Shown: positions 25,611-37,615, counted from the first letter of the stretch. The stretch is DNA of 64,000 bases from Bacteroidetes bacterium GWF2_41_31 (GCA_001769215.1 MEOL01000052.1:62001-126000); one strand, 5' to 3'. Numbers and translations are program-made. The notes: generated by a model not told the origin, from the sequence alone.

Positions 25611-28600
25611 ATGATTAATGCCAAAGCGGAATTGCTCAAGCAGGGTTTTTATGATAGTGATGCTGCGTTTATTAACCTGATGAAAAAGCGCATCCACCAT
25701 GTGCTGCTTATATCGAGTGTTTACGATGCTTTTATGCTGGAGGAAGATGGCCGTATTGATGAACAAATTTTCCAGGAATACACTTCTCTGAGTCTGCGTT
25801 ATCCTCCTCAGTTCTACAAGGCTACCACACCTTCAGAAGCTTTACTTGTGCTGAAAGAAGAAAAGATCGACCTCGTGATCACCATGCTCAGCACAGAAAA
25901 AAGTGATACCTTTTCCCTGGCCGAGGACATCAAAAAGGAGTTTCCGAAAGTTCCTATCGTGATGTTGACTCCTTTTTCGCGTGAAACAAGCCTGAAAATA
26001 ACCAAGCTAAAACATGAGTCCATCGACTACATTTTTAGCTGGCTTGGAAACGCCGATATTTTGTTGGCCATTATTAAACTGATTGAGGACAAGATGAATG
26101 CTGAATACGACGTGATGGAAATCGGTGTTCAGGTGATCATTTTGGTGGAAGATAACATCCGCTTTTATTCCAGTTATCTGCCCATCATGTACAAAATCAT
26201 TTTTAAGCAGGCACAAACTTTTGTGTCGGAAGGACTAAATGAGCACCAGCGAATGTTGCGTATGCGCGGTCGTCCCAAAATATTGATGGCCACAAATTAT
26301 GAGGAAGCGGTTTCTATTTACGATAAATATAAACACAATGTGTTGGGTATTGTTTCGGATATTTCGTATCCCCGCAATGGTGTGATAGACAAGGAAGCCG
26401 GATTCAGGCTGAGCAAGAAAGTAAAAAAAGACAACAAGTATACGCCCGTGTTGTTGCAGTCGTCTGACCCAAAGAATCGCTGGAAAGCAAAAGAAATCAG
26501 GGTTGGGTTCCTGGATAAAAACTCGAAAAGCCTGACATTCGATTTACGAGAGTTTATTAAGGAGTATTTCGCCTTTGGTGACTTTGTTTTTAAAGATCCC
26601 CACATGGGACTTGTGGTGGGACGTGCACGCGATTTGAAAGACCTTCAGGAAAAAGTGTACAAAATCCCCACTGCTTCATTGAGGTATCATATCGAACGCG
26701 ATCACTTTTCAAAATGGTTGCGGGCCCGAGCTCTATTTCCATTGGCAGAACTTTTCAGGGCATTTAAATCAGACGATTTCATTGATAGTGATGAGACTAA
26801 GAAGTTTATTTATGATTCTATTTCCGAATTTAGGATGGCCAAAGCCCGGGGGGTCATTTCTTCTTTCAATCGCGATAATTTCGATAAATACTTTAGCATA
26901 TCACGCATTGGTCAGGGTTCTGTTGGTGGTAAAGCGCGTGGATTGGCCTTTCTCGATTCTCTAATCAACAGAAACAAACTATATCATCATTTTGATAAAA
27001 TTGAAATAGCCATCCCTAAAACAGTGGTGTTGGGAACCGATGTGTTTGATGAGTTTATGGATCAAAATAAACTGTATCAGGTTGCTTTTAATAACGACCT
27101 TTCGGATGAGGAGATTTTGGCCCGGTTTTTAAATGCAAAACTGCCGCAGCAGGTTTATGGCGATTTATTTACTATTTCAGTAGCCATTTCAAAGCCAGTG
27201 GCTATCCGCTCCAGTAGCTTGCTCGAAGATTCGCATTACCAACCTTTTGCAGGAATATACAATACCTACATGCTTCCGCTTATCGATCATGATCGAAGTC
27301 AGATGTTTGAAATGATGGTCACTGCCATCAAAGCAGTATACGCCTCTGTTTATTATCACGACAGCAAGGCCTATATGACAGCGACTTCCAATATGATTGA
27401 TGAGGAAAAAATGGCCATTGTCATTCAGGAAGTTTGTGGAACCGCTTATGGCAATCGGTATTATCCAACTTTTTCGGGTGTGGGCCGCTCCATCGATTAC
27501 TATCCATTGCCTCCTTGCAAACCTGGAGATGGTACGGTGAGTCTGGCCCTGGGACTGGGAAAATATATTGTGGATGGTGGTCTTTCACTCAGGTTTAGTC
27601 CAACCTTTCCGAAAAATGTTTTACAAACTTCAACCCCTGACATGACCCTGAGGGAGACCCAGAAGGAGTTCTTCGCGCTGGACCTTAACCGAATCACTTT
27701 TGTGCCAACTCCCAACGACAGCGCTAACCTGCTTACACTCAAGATAAAATCGGCAGAGGAAGATGATGCCATACGTGACATTTCATCTACCTACGATATG
27801 CATAACCACGTGGTTCGTGATGGTTATGGTAGTAGCGGAAAAAAGTTGATCACCTTCTCAAATATACTCAAACACAATAGTTATCCTATAGCCGAAATTT
27901 TGCAAAAGGTACTTAAGCTCGGCGAGCAGGAAATGGGGAATCCGGTTGAGATTGAATTTGCCGTGGATTTGAACACGCGCAAAGGCGACAAGGCTACTTT
28001 TAACTTGCTCCAGATCCGTCCCATTGCCGTTAAAGAAGAAACGCTCAACCTGGAATTGAGTAAAATTAACCGGGAGAATACGCTGATCATTTCACAGTCA
28101 GCTCTTGGAAACGGAACCATTGATGATATTTTTGATGTTGTTTATATCCGGCCAGAGCTGTTTAATGCTGCGAACAACCAGAAGGTGATCCCTGACATTG
28201 AGCAAATTAACAATGACTTTTTAAAATCAGGAAGGAACTACATTTTGATAGGACCGGGCCGATGGGGATCAAGCGACCCATGGCTGGGCATACCGGTGAA
28301 ATGGCCACAAATTTCAGCAGCCCGCCTGATTGTGGAAGCGGGTCTTGACAAATACCGCATCGACCCAAGTCAGGGAACACATTTTTTCCAAAACCTGACC
28401 TCTTTCAGGGTGGGGTATTTTACCATTAATCCCTTTATTGACGATGGATATTACGACCTGGGGTTTTTGGATGCCATGCCTGCCGTGTTCGAAAATCAGT
28501 ATATCAGGCATATTCATTTTGAACAACCTCTGGTGATCAGGATTGATGGTAAACACAACCTGGGGGTGATAGAAAAACCAGTTCTCCCAACAATGCCAGG

Positions 28601-28640
28601 GGAAGAAAGTCAGTCGGTTAATATAGAAAAAAGTGAATGA
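25611..28640 (+). CDS. Tandem receiver plus PEP/pyruvate-binding (PPDK N-type) protein
   Basis: A 1009-residue cytoplasmic protein. Residues 29-170 resemble a receiver fold (HHVLLISSVYDAFML ... IDLVITMLS ... KVPIVMLTPFS) but lack the acidic pocket. Residues 180-330 resemble a second receiver that keeps the key sites: QVIILVEDNIRF (acidic pair), GIVSDISYPRNG (likely phospho-acceptor Asp) and FLDKNSKSL (possible Lys). Residues about 430-800 are a PEP-synthase/PPDK-type ATP-grasp domain: GQGSVGGKARGLAFLDSL, PVAIRSSSLLEDSHYQPFAG with the conserved Arg, and a late block NLLQIRPI. The C-terminal IGPGRWGSSDPWLG and FRVGYFTINPFIDDGYYDLG are highly patterned. There is no phospho-His swivelling domain and no PEP-binding TIM barrel, so it cannot be a complete PEP synthase. 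It may use ATP to phosphorylate an unknown partner under signal control (inference). Transcribed alone. Confidence 0.85.
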   Translation: MINAKAELLKQGFYDSDAAFINLMKKRIHHVLLISSVYDAFMLEEDGRIDEQIFQEYTSLSLRYPPQFYKATTPSEALLVLKEEKIDLVITMLSTEKSDTFSLAEDIKKEFPKVPIVMLTPFSRETSLKITKLKHESIDYIFSWLGNADILLAIIKLIEDKMNAEYDVMEIGVQVIILVEDNIRFYSSYLPIMYKIIFKQAQTFVSEGLNEHQRMLRMRGRPKILMATNYEEAVSIYDKYKHNVLGIVSDISYPRNGVIDKEAGFRLSKKVKKDNKYTPVLLQSSDPKNRWKAKEIRVGFLDKNSKSLTFDLREFIKEYFAFGDFVFKDPHMGLVVGRARDLKDLQEKVYKIPTASLRYHIERDHFSKWLRARALFPLAELFRAFKSDDFIDSDETKKFIYDSISEFRMAKARGVISSFNRDNFDKYFSISRIGQGSVGGKARGLAFLDSLINRNKLYHHFDKIEIAIPKTVVLGTDVFDEFMDQNKLYQVAFNNDLSDEEILARFLNAKLPQQVYGDLFTISVAISKPVAIRSSSLLEDSHYQPFAGIYNTYMLPLIDHDRSQMFEMMVTAIKAVYASVYYHDSKAYMTATSNMIDEEKMAIVIQEVCGTAYGNRYYPTFSGVGRSIDYYPLPPCKPGDGTVSLALGLGKYIVDGGLSLRFSPTFPKNVLQTSTPDMTLRETQKEFFALDLNRITFVPTPNDSANLLTLKIKSAEEDDAIRDISSTYDMHNHVVRDGYGSSGKKLITFSNILKHNSYPIAEILQKVLKLGEQEMGNPVEIEFAVDLNTRKGDKATFNLLQIRPIAVKEETLNLELSKINRENTLIISQSALGNGTIDDIFDVVYIRPELFNAANNQKVIPDIEQINNDFLKSGRNYILIGPGRWGSSDPWLGIPVKWPQISAARLIVEAGLDKYRIDPSQGTHFFQNLTSFRVGYFTINPFIDDGYYDLGFLDAMPAVFENQYIRHIHFEQPLVIRIDGKHNLGVIEKPVLPTMPGEESQSVNIEKSE

Positions 28641-28738
28641 TTCGGGAAGGAATGTATGATATGAATCCCATCGTTACCCAATCGAATATGGCCGCAACAT
28701 TTTGAGCTTAACATGATACTCAAATATTTCCTCCCGAT

Positions 28739-29797
28739 TTATTTCTCGTAATAGCTGATTGGGTTCAGCAGTTTATCAAAAACATAATACTGGAGAAGTA
28801 CAAAATCATCACCCCCATTTATCAATCCGTAAAATCGGTCATGATCCATTGGCACCAACTGATCGTAAGCCGCTTCCACCAATTCTTCAGGAACGGAACC
28901 CTTTTTGAACATTTTTATGTAGGTGGTGTCGTTGTTGAAATCGACCACGGTGAGTTCATATAAGCCGGGGGATTGAACGATTGAGTCGATACGGACTTTG
29001 GGGATCAGGTTATTCATCCTGGTTTCGTAGCGAACATCTGTAAAAGAAGTTAACAGGTTCAAAACCTTTAAGGTATCATAGTTATCAACACGGCTGTCAT
29101 CTGTCAATCGCCGCAGATCGTAATGCCCGGATGCATCTATTACTTGTAGTGAAAACCCTTCTTCAGGCTTTTCTATCATGTTAAGCCGGATGCTTTTAAT
29201 GCTTGAGAGGGTTTGCTTAAATACTTCATGGCTTTTCCAGTTATCGGGATCAGGAGAGAATTGTGCCGAAAGGTATCCCCTAAATCCTGGAATATAAGTT
29301 ATGTAAGGTTGTGAAGCTCCTTCCATCAACATATAAGTGCCCAGGTTGTTGGAGGTTGCGTCACCAACATAAAATACCCTGGTGAGTTGCTCGTGAGGAA
29401 ACAGTTTTATCTTATTGAACCAATTAATGTAATATACCTGCTGATAAACTTCTACCTTAACCCCGATGGAGGCCATCCGGCTAATCACGTTGTCGAAACT
29501 GATGGTTGAAACAGGTGATTTTACTTTTATCCTGTTCAGGGTAGCGAGCAATGACTCTACTCCCTGTTCATTGGTTTTGAATTTTCCATCCAGCAACCAT
29601 CCTTTTGAGGTTCGTTGCAGGGTGATCGAATTGAGTCCTTTATCTGCAATAAACAGCTTGGTAACTGATGCTGTGTCAGCTACCGAAAAATCGGCTTCAT
29701 TTTCCTTTAAAGTTGAATAGTGGTTTTGTGCCAGCAAATAAATGGCAATGGCAGCCAGTACCAACAAAACAATCAGGTAAATCCGGTTTATTTTCAT
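28739..29797 (-). CDS. DUF4340 domain protein of the Gld ABC transporter operon
   Basis: A 352-residue protein with one N-terminal membrane helix (RIYLIVLLVLAAIAIYLLA) and a periplasmic remainder. The pattern KLFIADKGLNSITLQRTSKG with GWLLDG, then YYINWFNKIKLFPHEQLTRVFYVG and YMLMEGASQPYITYIPGFRGYL, is that of DUF4340. In this phylum the family is regularly found directly after gldG, as here (9-base gap). It probably assembles with the GldFG complex, but its biochemical role is unknown. Last gene of the gldF-gldG-DUF4340 operon. Confidence 0.87.
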   Translation of the reverse strand: MKINRIYLIVLLVLAAIAIYLLAQNHYSTLKENEADFSVADTASVTKLFIADKGLNSITLQRTSKGWLLDGKFKTNEQGVESLLATLNRIKVKSPVSTISFDNVISRMASIGVKVEVYQQVYYINWFNKIKLFPHEQLTRVFYVGDATSNNLGTYMLMEGASQPYITYIPGFRGYLSAQFSPDPDNWKSHEVFKQTLSSIKSIRLNMIEKPEEGFSLQVIDASGHYDLRRLTDDSRVDNYDTLKVLNLLTSFTDVRYETRMNNLIPKVRIDSIVQSPGLYELTVVDFNNDTTYIKMFKKGSVPEELVEAAYDQLVPMDHDRFYGLINGGDDFVLLQYYVFDKLLNPISYYEK

Positions 29798-29806
29798 AAT
29801 CGATGT

Positions 29807-31543
29807 TTATAGTGCATATTTTCTTTTTCGGAGGTAAATTAACAAAAGACCTGTAAGGATGACGATTAAAACAGGTGCCAGCACGTTAAAAAACTGCCAC
29901 ATCATTTTTGATTCATTTACTTTGGCTTTATCCAGCAACCGCAGTTTCATTTCCCTTGAGCGAATGGAAATCAAGCCAGGACCTTCTGTCAGATAATTAA
30001 TCGCGTTCAACACAAAATCTTTATTTCCAAAGGTTTCACGTGTGTATTGGTCATATCCCAGTGGCAACGGCTTCCCCTGCTGAAACTGATTTATGATTAA
30101 ATCGCCATCCGAAACTACCAGCATCGCGGTAGAGACGCTGTTTTCTTTAAATCCGATGCCTTTGTCGTTCATTATTTCGGGAGGAATCCGGTTGCGGAAA
30201 TCCGATAAAAAATTGCCTTCGAGCAATACGGCGATTACCTGTGGCGGAGTGGTGTATTGCCGGGGATCGGGTTGTTCGCGCAGAATAGACAAACTGATGA
30301 GTGCCGGGACCTGTTCGGTACGTGAGTAGGGTGAAGTTGAAAGCAGAACGGTTTTTTTTACATTTTTTGTCGTCAGCGTGTCGATGCTGCTCACAAATTG
30401 TGTTTTAATGGCATTCAGGTTTTTACCAATGGGATGTTTGGTGGTGGGTGTAACAATCGGAAAATAATACCATGGGAAAAATTCAATTTGTGGCTGGTTG
30501 CCCACCTGGCCTGTGCGGATAGGAATGGAGGCGGCACTTAAATCCATGATTAAGTCGTTGTTAAGGCGCACCCCGTATGTAAATAGCTGCGATTGTATAT
30601 CCAGTTTTTTTTCGATGGCCACCGTGTTTTCTGATCCGCTAATGCTGTCCATGCTGGCTAACACCGGATCAAGAAACCACAATATTTTGCCGCCATACAT
30701 CAGGTATTGATCGATGATAAAGCGGTCCTTGCCCGAAAACATGGAATCGGGTTTTGCAATGATAATGGCTGCATATTTGGGGATGATTTCCCATTTTTGG
30801 TTTACGGAATCAATTAACGTGCGGTTAACCAAGGCATTCAGGCTGCCTTGGATGCGAATCCTTTCTACATGATAATTTTCGTTTAGTGTTTTTGTGAGGT
30901 CGAAAGTCTCCTGGTCGTCTAGTTCACCTTGTCCTTCGATGAAAGCGATGGAAGGTTTCTTCAGTCGGGTAATTTTGTGGATGGCACTGGCGAATTTAAA
31001 TTCCAGGTTTTCGATTGAATTATTCAATACAGCTTCGGGGGGGATGTTCATCTGGGCATCGAGCAATTCAATCGCTATTTCATTGTTGCGGTACGAGGCC
31101 AATGCTCCCGGAAAAATCACCTGTTGTTCCAGCCCGCTTTTTGTCTTCACTTGTAAATTGGTAGGTTGTAGCCCTTGTTGCACAAGCAATTGATAGGTGG
31201 CATTTCGCTCTTGTTGATTTTCGCTGGCCGACGGATTAATAAACTCGTAGGCAATGTTTTTGTTATAGGCCCTGAATTCATCAAGCAGCTCCTTGGTTTC
31301 ACGTTTTAACCTTTTAAAACCGGCTGGAAATTCTCCTTCCAAAAAAACCCTGAAATAGACTATGTCATCTACATTTTTTAATAGCTCGCGGGTTTCAGCC
31401 GAGAGGGTGTAGCGTTTTTCGTTGGTCAGGTCCACACGCGTAAAAAGGAAAGAACTGATGAAGTTGCCCACAAGAATGATCCCGATAACCAGGAGAAGTT
31501 GCGACCACGATTGACGAACGATTGAAGATTTCTTTTCTTTCAT
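29807..31543 (-). CDS. gldG: Gliding-associated ABC transporter component GldG
   Basis: About 578 residues from the start MKEKKSSIVRQSWSQLLLVI; this Met is preferred because the longer frame runs into the gldF stop. One N-terminal membrane helix (LLLVIGIILVGNFISSFLF), a large periplasmic part starting RVDLTNEKRYTLSAETRELL (a hallmark of GldG and related ABC auxiliary proteins), a central segment KPSIAFIEGQGELDDQETFDL, MYGGKILWFLDPVLASMDS, and a C-terminal helix (VLAPVLIVILTGLLLIYL) ending in basic residues. In Flavobacterium, GldA-GldF-GldG form an ABC transporter needed for gliding in that species. Many non-gliding members of the phylum keep the genes, so motility of this organism cannot be concluded. 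No gldA ATPase gene lies nearby. Confidence 0.93.
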   Translation of the reverse strand: MKEKKSSIVRQSWSQLLLVIGIILVGNFISSFLFTRVDLTNEKRYTLSAETRELLKNVDDIVYFRVFLEGEFPAGFKRLKRETKELLDEFRAYNKNIAYEFINPSASENQQERNATYQLLVQQGLQPTNLQVKTKSGLEQQVIFPGALASYRNNEIAIELLDAQMNIPPEAVLNNSIENLEFKFASAIHKITRLKKPSIAFIEGQGELDDQETFDLTKTLNENYHVERIRIQGSLNALVNRTLIDSVNQKWEIIPKYAAIIIAKPDSMFSGKDRFIIDQYLMYGGKILWFLDPVLASMDSISGSENTVAIEKKLDIQSQLFTYGVRLNNDLIMDLSAASIPIRTGQVGNQPQIEFFPWYYFPIVTPTTKHPIGKNLNAIKTQFVSSIDTLTTKNVKKTVLLSTSPYSRTEQVPALISLSILREQPDPRQYTTPPQVIAVLLEGNFLSDFRNRIPPEIMNDKGIGFKENSVSTAMLVVSDGDLIINQFQQGKPLPLGYDQYTRETFGNKDFVLNAINYLTEGPGLISIRSREMKLRLLDKAKVNESKMMWQFFNVLAPVLIVILTGLLLIYLRKRKYAL

Positions 31544-31560
31544 GTTACACAAACTATTGG

Positions 31561-32292
31561 TTACCATTTTCTTCGCGCGAGCGAAAACTTGGTTAAAAAC
31601 AAAAACAGGGCGATGGCACTAAGAAAATAGACTACATCGCGTGTGTCGATCACGCCACGGCTGAGTGAGCTGTAATGAGCGCTGATTCCAAGGGAGCGGA
31701 TCAAAAGGTCGACCGGACCAAATAGTTCAAAAGAATAAATCAGTTCGAAACCCAGGTATAAAAAGGCACTCAGCAGACCGGCTATCACAAATGAAGTAAC
31801 CTGGTTATCGCTGATGGAAGAGGTAAATATCCCGATTGAGGTGAAGGCCGCACCTAAAAACAGCAAGCCGATATAACTTCCCCAAATACTTCCCGAGTCG
31901 ATGTTGCCCTGAGGAAAACTAAGCAGATATACGGAGATGTAATATAATAAGGTTGGCAGCAACGCGATAACCACCAGTGTAAATGACGCCAAAAATTTGG
32001 CCAGTATGAGCTGCATGTCGGTTAAGGGTCGGGTAAAGAGCAATTCGATGGTGCCGCTTTTTTTTTCATCGGCAAACGACCTCATGGTGATGGCTGGCAC
32101 CAGAAAAATAAATACAAATGGCGCGATGACGAACAATCCATCGAGGTTGGCATATCCATAATCGAAAATATTGAAATCGTTTGGAAATACCCAGAGAAAT
32201 AGACTGATGGTGACCAGGAATACCAGAATAATGACATAGCCCATGAGGGAACTGAGAAAACTCCGGATTTCTTTAAAATACAATGCTGACAT
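31561..32292 (-). CDS. gldF: Gliding-associated ABC transporter permease GldF
   Basis: A 243-residue protein of the ABC-2 permease type with six membrane helices. MSALYFKEIRSFLSSLMGYVII is the typical N-terminus, and VPAITMRSFADEKKSGTIEL followed by LLFTRPLTDMQLILAKFLAS is the conserved cytoplasmic coupling region of this family. Its stop is 17 bases before the chosen gldG start, so gldF, gldG and the DUF4340 gene are one operon. Its partner ATPase (GldA) must be encoded elsewhere. A -7 box (TATTTTTG) lies at 32324-32317. Confidence 0.94.
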   Translation of the reverse strand: MSALYFKEIRSFLSSLMGYVIILVFLVTISLFLWVFPNDFNIFDYGYANLDGLFVIAPFVFIFLVPAITMRSFADEKKSGTIELLFTRPLTDMQLILAKFLASFTLVVIALLPTLLYYISVYLLSFPQGNIDSGSIWGSYIGLLFLGAAFTSIGIFTSSISDNQVTSFVIAGLLSAFLYLGFELIYSFELFGPVDLLIRSLGISAHYSSLSRGVIDTRDVVYFLSAIALFLFLTKFSLARRKW

Positions 32293-32316
32293 CCTTATGG
32301 TATTTTATTAGAGTCG

Positions 32317-32324
32317 CAAAAATA
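32317..32324 (-). promoter_or_regulatory. -7 box (TATTTTTG) of the gldFG operon
   Basis: Minus-strand TATTTTTG, about 25 bases upstream of gldF. -33 not clear. Confidence 0.4.
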
Positions 32325-32446
32325 CTATTTTTTGGGAGAGCAGACAGGATTGAATTTGGAGAGAATTCGCTTTGTTAACGTCTTTTAGGACTTCATGGTG
32401 CAACGTTATTTTATTATTTTTACCAGGATAAAAAATCTAACTGTTT

Positions 32447-34357
<1,911 letters not shown>

Positions 34358-34517
34358 TTGTGAATGGGTATGATGACCCATTAAAGATCTGAAAGCACCA
34401 ACACGTGCTTGCAGGATTTATACTTTACAGATCGTATGTCTCAATACCAGCTTTCTGAAGAATGGAATAAACAGACCTTTATTTATTTGATCTACCGCAC
34501 TCAGAGGTGAACATAAT
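34358..34517. other. Intergenic spacer, no gene supported
   Basis: Holds a 24-codon frame (34436-34510, MSQYQLSEEWNKQTF) that could be a gene remnant, but nothing supports it. Followed by the family II element. Confidence 0.4.
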
Positions 34518-34652
34518 TGAGTTCGGTCTAAAAAGGTGAATCATGAAAAGTGATTTTCAGCCACTTCCCCTTTAGGGGACTCTTGCCTGCCGGTAGGGAG
34601 GAAGGGGTAAAAGTGGCTGAAATCGTTCTATTACCTTTTTAGACCAGGCTCA
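34518..34652. mobile_element. MITE-like element, family II, copy C (135 bp)
   Basis: Inverted ends at 34518-34537 and 34633-34652; family consensus TGAGTCCGGTCTAAAAAGGT. Just inside is a second inverted pair (TTTCAGCCACTT and AAGTGGCTGAAA) around a C/G-rich core with CCCCTTTAGGGG. In reverse orientation it aligns with copy D at 48819-49009 over nearly its whole length. No coding capacity. Confidence 0.8.
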
Positions 34653-34672
34653 TGTTTGTAATGCGAAATGCC

Positions 34673-37615
34673 TTACCTCACCAAAATCCGTTTCACCTTT
34701 CCAACTTGTGGCGATCCCAATCTCACAATATAAGCCCCAGGTTTGGCATATGATAAATCCAAATGGTACTGATACTTGCCATTTACATTGTGCACCCTGT
34801 TCTCAACCAGTTTTTGACCAAGTACATTGTGCAGGTTGATCATGAGGGTCTCGTTGATAGTGGTACTCTCCAGTGAGATGTCAAAAATATTGTTTCCAAC
34901 GGTCTTTATCACCATGTCAGCATTGTTGAAAGGAATAGTTTCCACACCGATATGCAGCACCAGGTTTACTTTGTAGTCTTCGGTTTCTCCATAAGTGGTT
35001 GCATAGCAGGCATCTTCAGGAACCGGGCCGTTGAGGCTTGTTTTAGCCCTCAAAATATGTTCTCCCAGGTTAACGCCATCAGGTATGGTCAACGACATGG
35101 TTTCCACATAATACCCATTCGTCATGCCGGGTGCAATTTCGTAATTGTCTACAACCACCTCCTCTGTTTCGAACACGAAATTATCGTTCAGGTCGATCCA
35201 TACTTTAATGTATTGACTTCCATAATAGGTGGCGATGGTTAGTTCGTTGATGCTGTTATTCTCCAATTCGGTTGAAAGTTCGGTATAATCTCCATACCCT
35301 TTTGGTGAACAATCGGTGGCCGTGTCGATGGTTCCCAGTTGGAACAGAAAAATTCCGCTTCCTGTGTGGCAATTTGATTGAGGCTGGCACAAGGTGTTGA
35401 TTACCTCAACGTGAGTGGTGTCGTTTCCATCAAAAGCATCGCCAGGTAGCGAGGTGTAGGCAGCTAACTGATAGGCTCCAAGCGCCATCATATCGCCGGT
35501 TTGTGAAAAGGTGAAATTGATTGGTGAAGCTGGGGTCAAAGGCCCCGGGACCTGTTCGGTTACCAATACATCATTCAATTGATAGCTTACCTCAAAATTG
35601 GTTTGATCGGCTGTACCGAAGTTGCTGAGGGAAACTGTAATGTCTTCTTCGCTCGTCAACCCACTACCTGAAACGGGTGAAATGACACCGGTGACACCGA
35701 TATCGTCAGGAAATAAATACAGGACACTTTTCGTGATGGTGTCGTTTGAACGGAATTCATCCCCTGCCAGATTGGTAAAAGATTTTATGGTATAGGTTGA
35801 GCCAACAAGACCCAGGTTGGCTGTGGTGTTAAACGTGTATTGCATGGATGTACCCGTTGCCAAAGGCCCCGGTATGATCTCACTAACCACCGCACCACCA
35901 TCCAATTGATAACTCACGGGAATGTTTATCTGTTCATCTTCACCATAGTTAAAAACCGTGATGGAGATGGGTTCGGTTTCCGATAAGGCACCATCCACAG
36001 GTTCGTCGATGCTAACCGCTCCCATGTCCTGTGCATAGTTTGAGGCAATTTGAAAAACACCCACCACATCGGTTCTCTGGTTATTAATAAAATACTCAGC
36101 GATATGCCAAAAGGTCTTGTCGTTGGCCGGATCAACCGATATCTGGACATAGTCGGCAAGCCTGTTTGATGAATTATTGGACAAGCTCTGCGCGATAAGG
36201 GTTTCATCAACAGTCATTTGTCCCAAAGGGTCAGAGGCATATCGTCCGGTAAAATAAATGGCAATTTTTTCGGCAGAGCTAACAGTGGTATATCCCATGC
36301 CTATATTTCCTTGTCCGTCCATTACCATGCTTCCTGAAAAAGCATGTTTGTTGTTATATGGGGAAATATAGGTTCCCTCCTGATAAATTGTCCATGGATC
36401 GCCATCGTTGTCCTGACGCATTTCAAACCAGCGAATCCCTGCCAGTTCAGCTCCTGACCCATCTGTGTCGACCACAAAATTAAATATCGCTGAATTGTAA
36501 CCCGGGAACCTTCGGTATTGAGCCTGGTTCATGATGGTTGCCTGAAGCACATCCTGATCGGGACCGCCTGGCTGGGGAACATTACTAAAAGAACCCCCAT
36601 CAAACACAGATATAAAAGGGGTGGTAGGTATTTCCATGGGAGCAGAAATGGTCGAGTTGGCCACATCTGTCCAATCCACATTCACAGTCCACAATTTTAA
36701 ATGGTCGGTCGAAACGCCACTCCAGGCATCATCTTGCATATAAACAACCGTTGCATTTCCGTCCGGTGGCAGGTCGCTATTGGTCACATTAAAAAACTGC
36801 GGGCTATAAAACCCTGAAGTTGAGATTCCTGTGAGAGGAAATCCTACAAATTGAGCCGCATTGCCCAGGAGCATTTCGGCACGTTCTATCGCAAAAACTT
36901 TATTGTTGGCGCCAATATTGGCTGTAACATAATACGCATCCGACCAAACAGAGAATTTGGTGTAGTCGGGAAATTGGCCGGTTCCAAAACCGGTGGTGTA
37001 AATATACCAGCCATCGTTTACGGGGTCGGGTCCCTGGCAAACGGCTACGTTAAAACCGTTTGGGTTATTATCAAATTCGGTGATCACAAAACGGTCGGCT
37101 TCTGCATCATAAAATACAATTGGATCGCCAGTATTATTGCCCGGGAATAAGGTGCTTAAAGAGGCCGTGGGTGTTAACGGGTTACCTGCTTTATCAAAGA
37201 TTCTAAATCCCACGTTCCATCCGCCAACAAAATGGTTTGGTCCAATAGCCCCGGTGGGGTCAGAAGGGGTGTAAATGGCAGTATTGGCGTCAAAAACCAG
37301 TAATGGATCTTTTGCATCACGTTTAATTGATCGTAACTGATTTTCTACCAAGGCATCGCCTCCAACAGGAAGTCCTTTTCCGGGAACTGTGATGTTAGCT
37401 CCTCTTCTTTTGGGAGGACCCGGTTTAGTGGTTTCATTGGGATCAACACCGATAAAAGTACCATCCATAATTTGCCGGGCAATACTTGGCACCAGAATAG
37501 GTTTCTGGATCATTCCAAAAGTCCCGGCTTTTTCACCTCCACCGTTTTGTGCGAAGAGGGTAGGAGCGTGAGATAGGGTTGCGATTAAAAGGAAAAGGAG
37601 TCGAAATAGTTTCAT
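34673..37615 (-). CDS. Secreted T9SS cargo with GEVED domain
   Basis: About 980 residues from the start MKLFRLLFLLIATLSHAPTL (signal peptide, cleavage before QNGGG); the longer upstream Met is not needed. Residues about 90-520 contain a repeated 'PTGAIGPNHFVGGWNVGFRIFD' module that looks like a beta-propeller (GDPIVFYDAEADRFVITEFD, YTKFSVWSDAYYVTANIG). Two Ig-like/CARDB-like segments follow (VSIDEPVDGALSETEPISI and TGVISPVSGSGLTSEEDITV). Residues about 765-885 are a GEVED domain (KVWIDLNDNFVFETEEVV, then ATTYGETEDYKVNL). The last 80 residues end in a T9SS type A domain (KPGAYIVRLGSPQVGKVKRI). The role outside the cell is unknown; GEVED domains occur in secreted peptidases and adhesins. Transcribed alone, next to a family II element. 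Confidence 0.85.
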   Translation of the reverse strand: MKLFRLLFLLIATLSHAPTLFAQNGGGEKAGTFGMIQKPILVPSIARQIMDGTFIGVDPNETTKPGPPKRRGANITVPGKGLPVGGDALVENQLRSIKRDAKDPLLVFDANTAIYTPSDPTGAIGPNHFVGGWNVGFRIFDKAGNPLTPTASLSTLFPGNNTGDPIVFYDAEADRFVITEFDNNPNGFNVAVCQGPDPVNDGWYIYTTGFGTGQFPDYTKFSVWSDAYYVTANIGANNKVFAIERAEMLLGNAAQFVGFPLTGISTSGFYSPQFFNVTNSDLPPDGNATVVYMQDDAWSGVSTDHLKLWTVNVDWTDVANSTISAPMEIPTTPFISVFDGGSFSNVPQPGGPDQDVLQATIMNQAQYRRFPGYNSAIFNFVVDTDGSGAELAGIRWFEMRQDNDGDPWTIYQEGTYISPYNNKHAFSGSMVMDGQGNIGMGYTTVSSAEKIAIYFTGRYASDPLGQMTVDETLIAQSLSNNSSNRLADYVQISVDPANDKTFWHIAEYFINNQRTDVVGVFQIASNYAQDMGAVSIDEPVDGALSETEPISITVFNYGEDEQINIPVSYQLDGGAVVSEIIPGPLATGTSMQYTFNTTANLGLVGSTYTIKSFTNLAGDEFRSNDTITKSVLYLFPDDIGVTGVISPVSGSGLTSEEDITVSLSNFGTADQTNFEVSYQLNDVLVTEQVPGPLTPASPINFTFSQTGDMMALGAYQLAAYTSLPGDAFDGNDTTHVEVINTLCQPQSNCHTGSGIFLFQLGTIDTATDCSPKGYGDYTELSTELENNSINELTIATYYGSQYIKVWIDLNDNFVFETEEVVVDNYEIAPGMTNGYYVETMSLTIPDGVNLGEHILRAKTSLNGPVPEDACYATTYGETEDYKVNLVLHIGVETIPFNNADMVIKTVGNNIFDISLESTTINETLMINLHNVLGQKLVENRVHNVNGKYQYHLDLSYAKPGAYIVRLGSPQVGKVKRILVR

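Noticed and set aside
28739-32292. Conclusion that the organism glides
   Set aside because: gldF and gldG are widespread in non-gliding Bacteroidota, and no other adhesin or motor genes are in the window.
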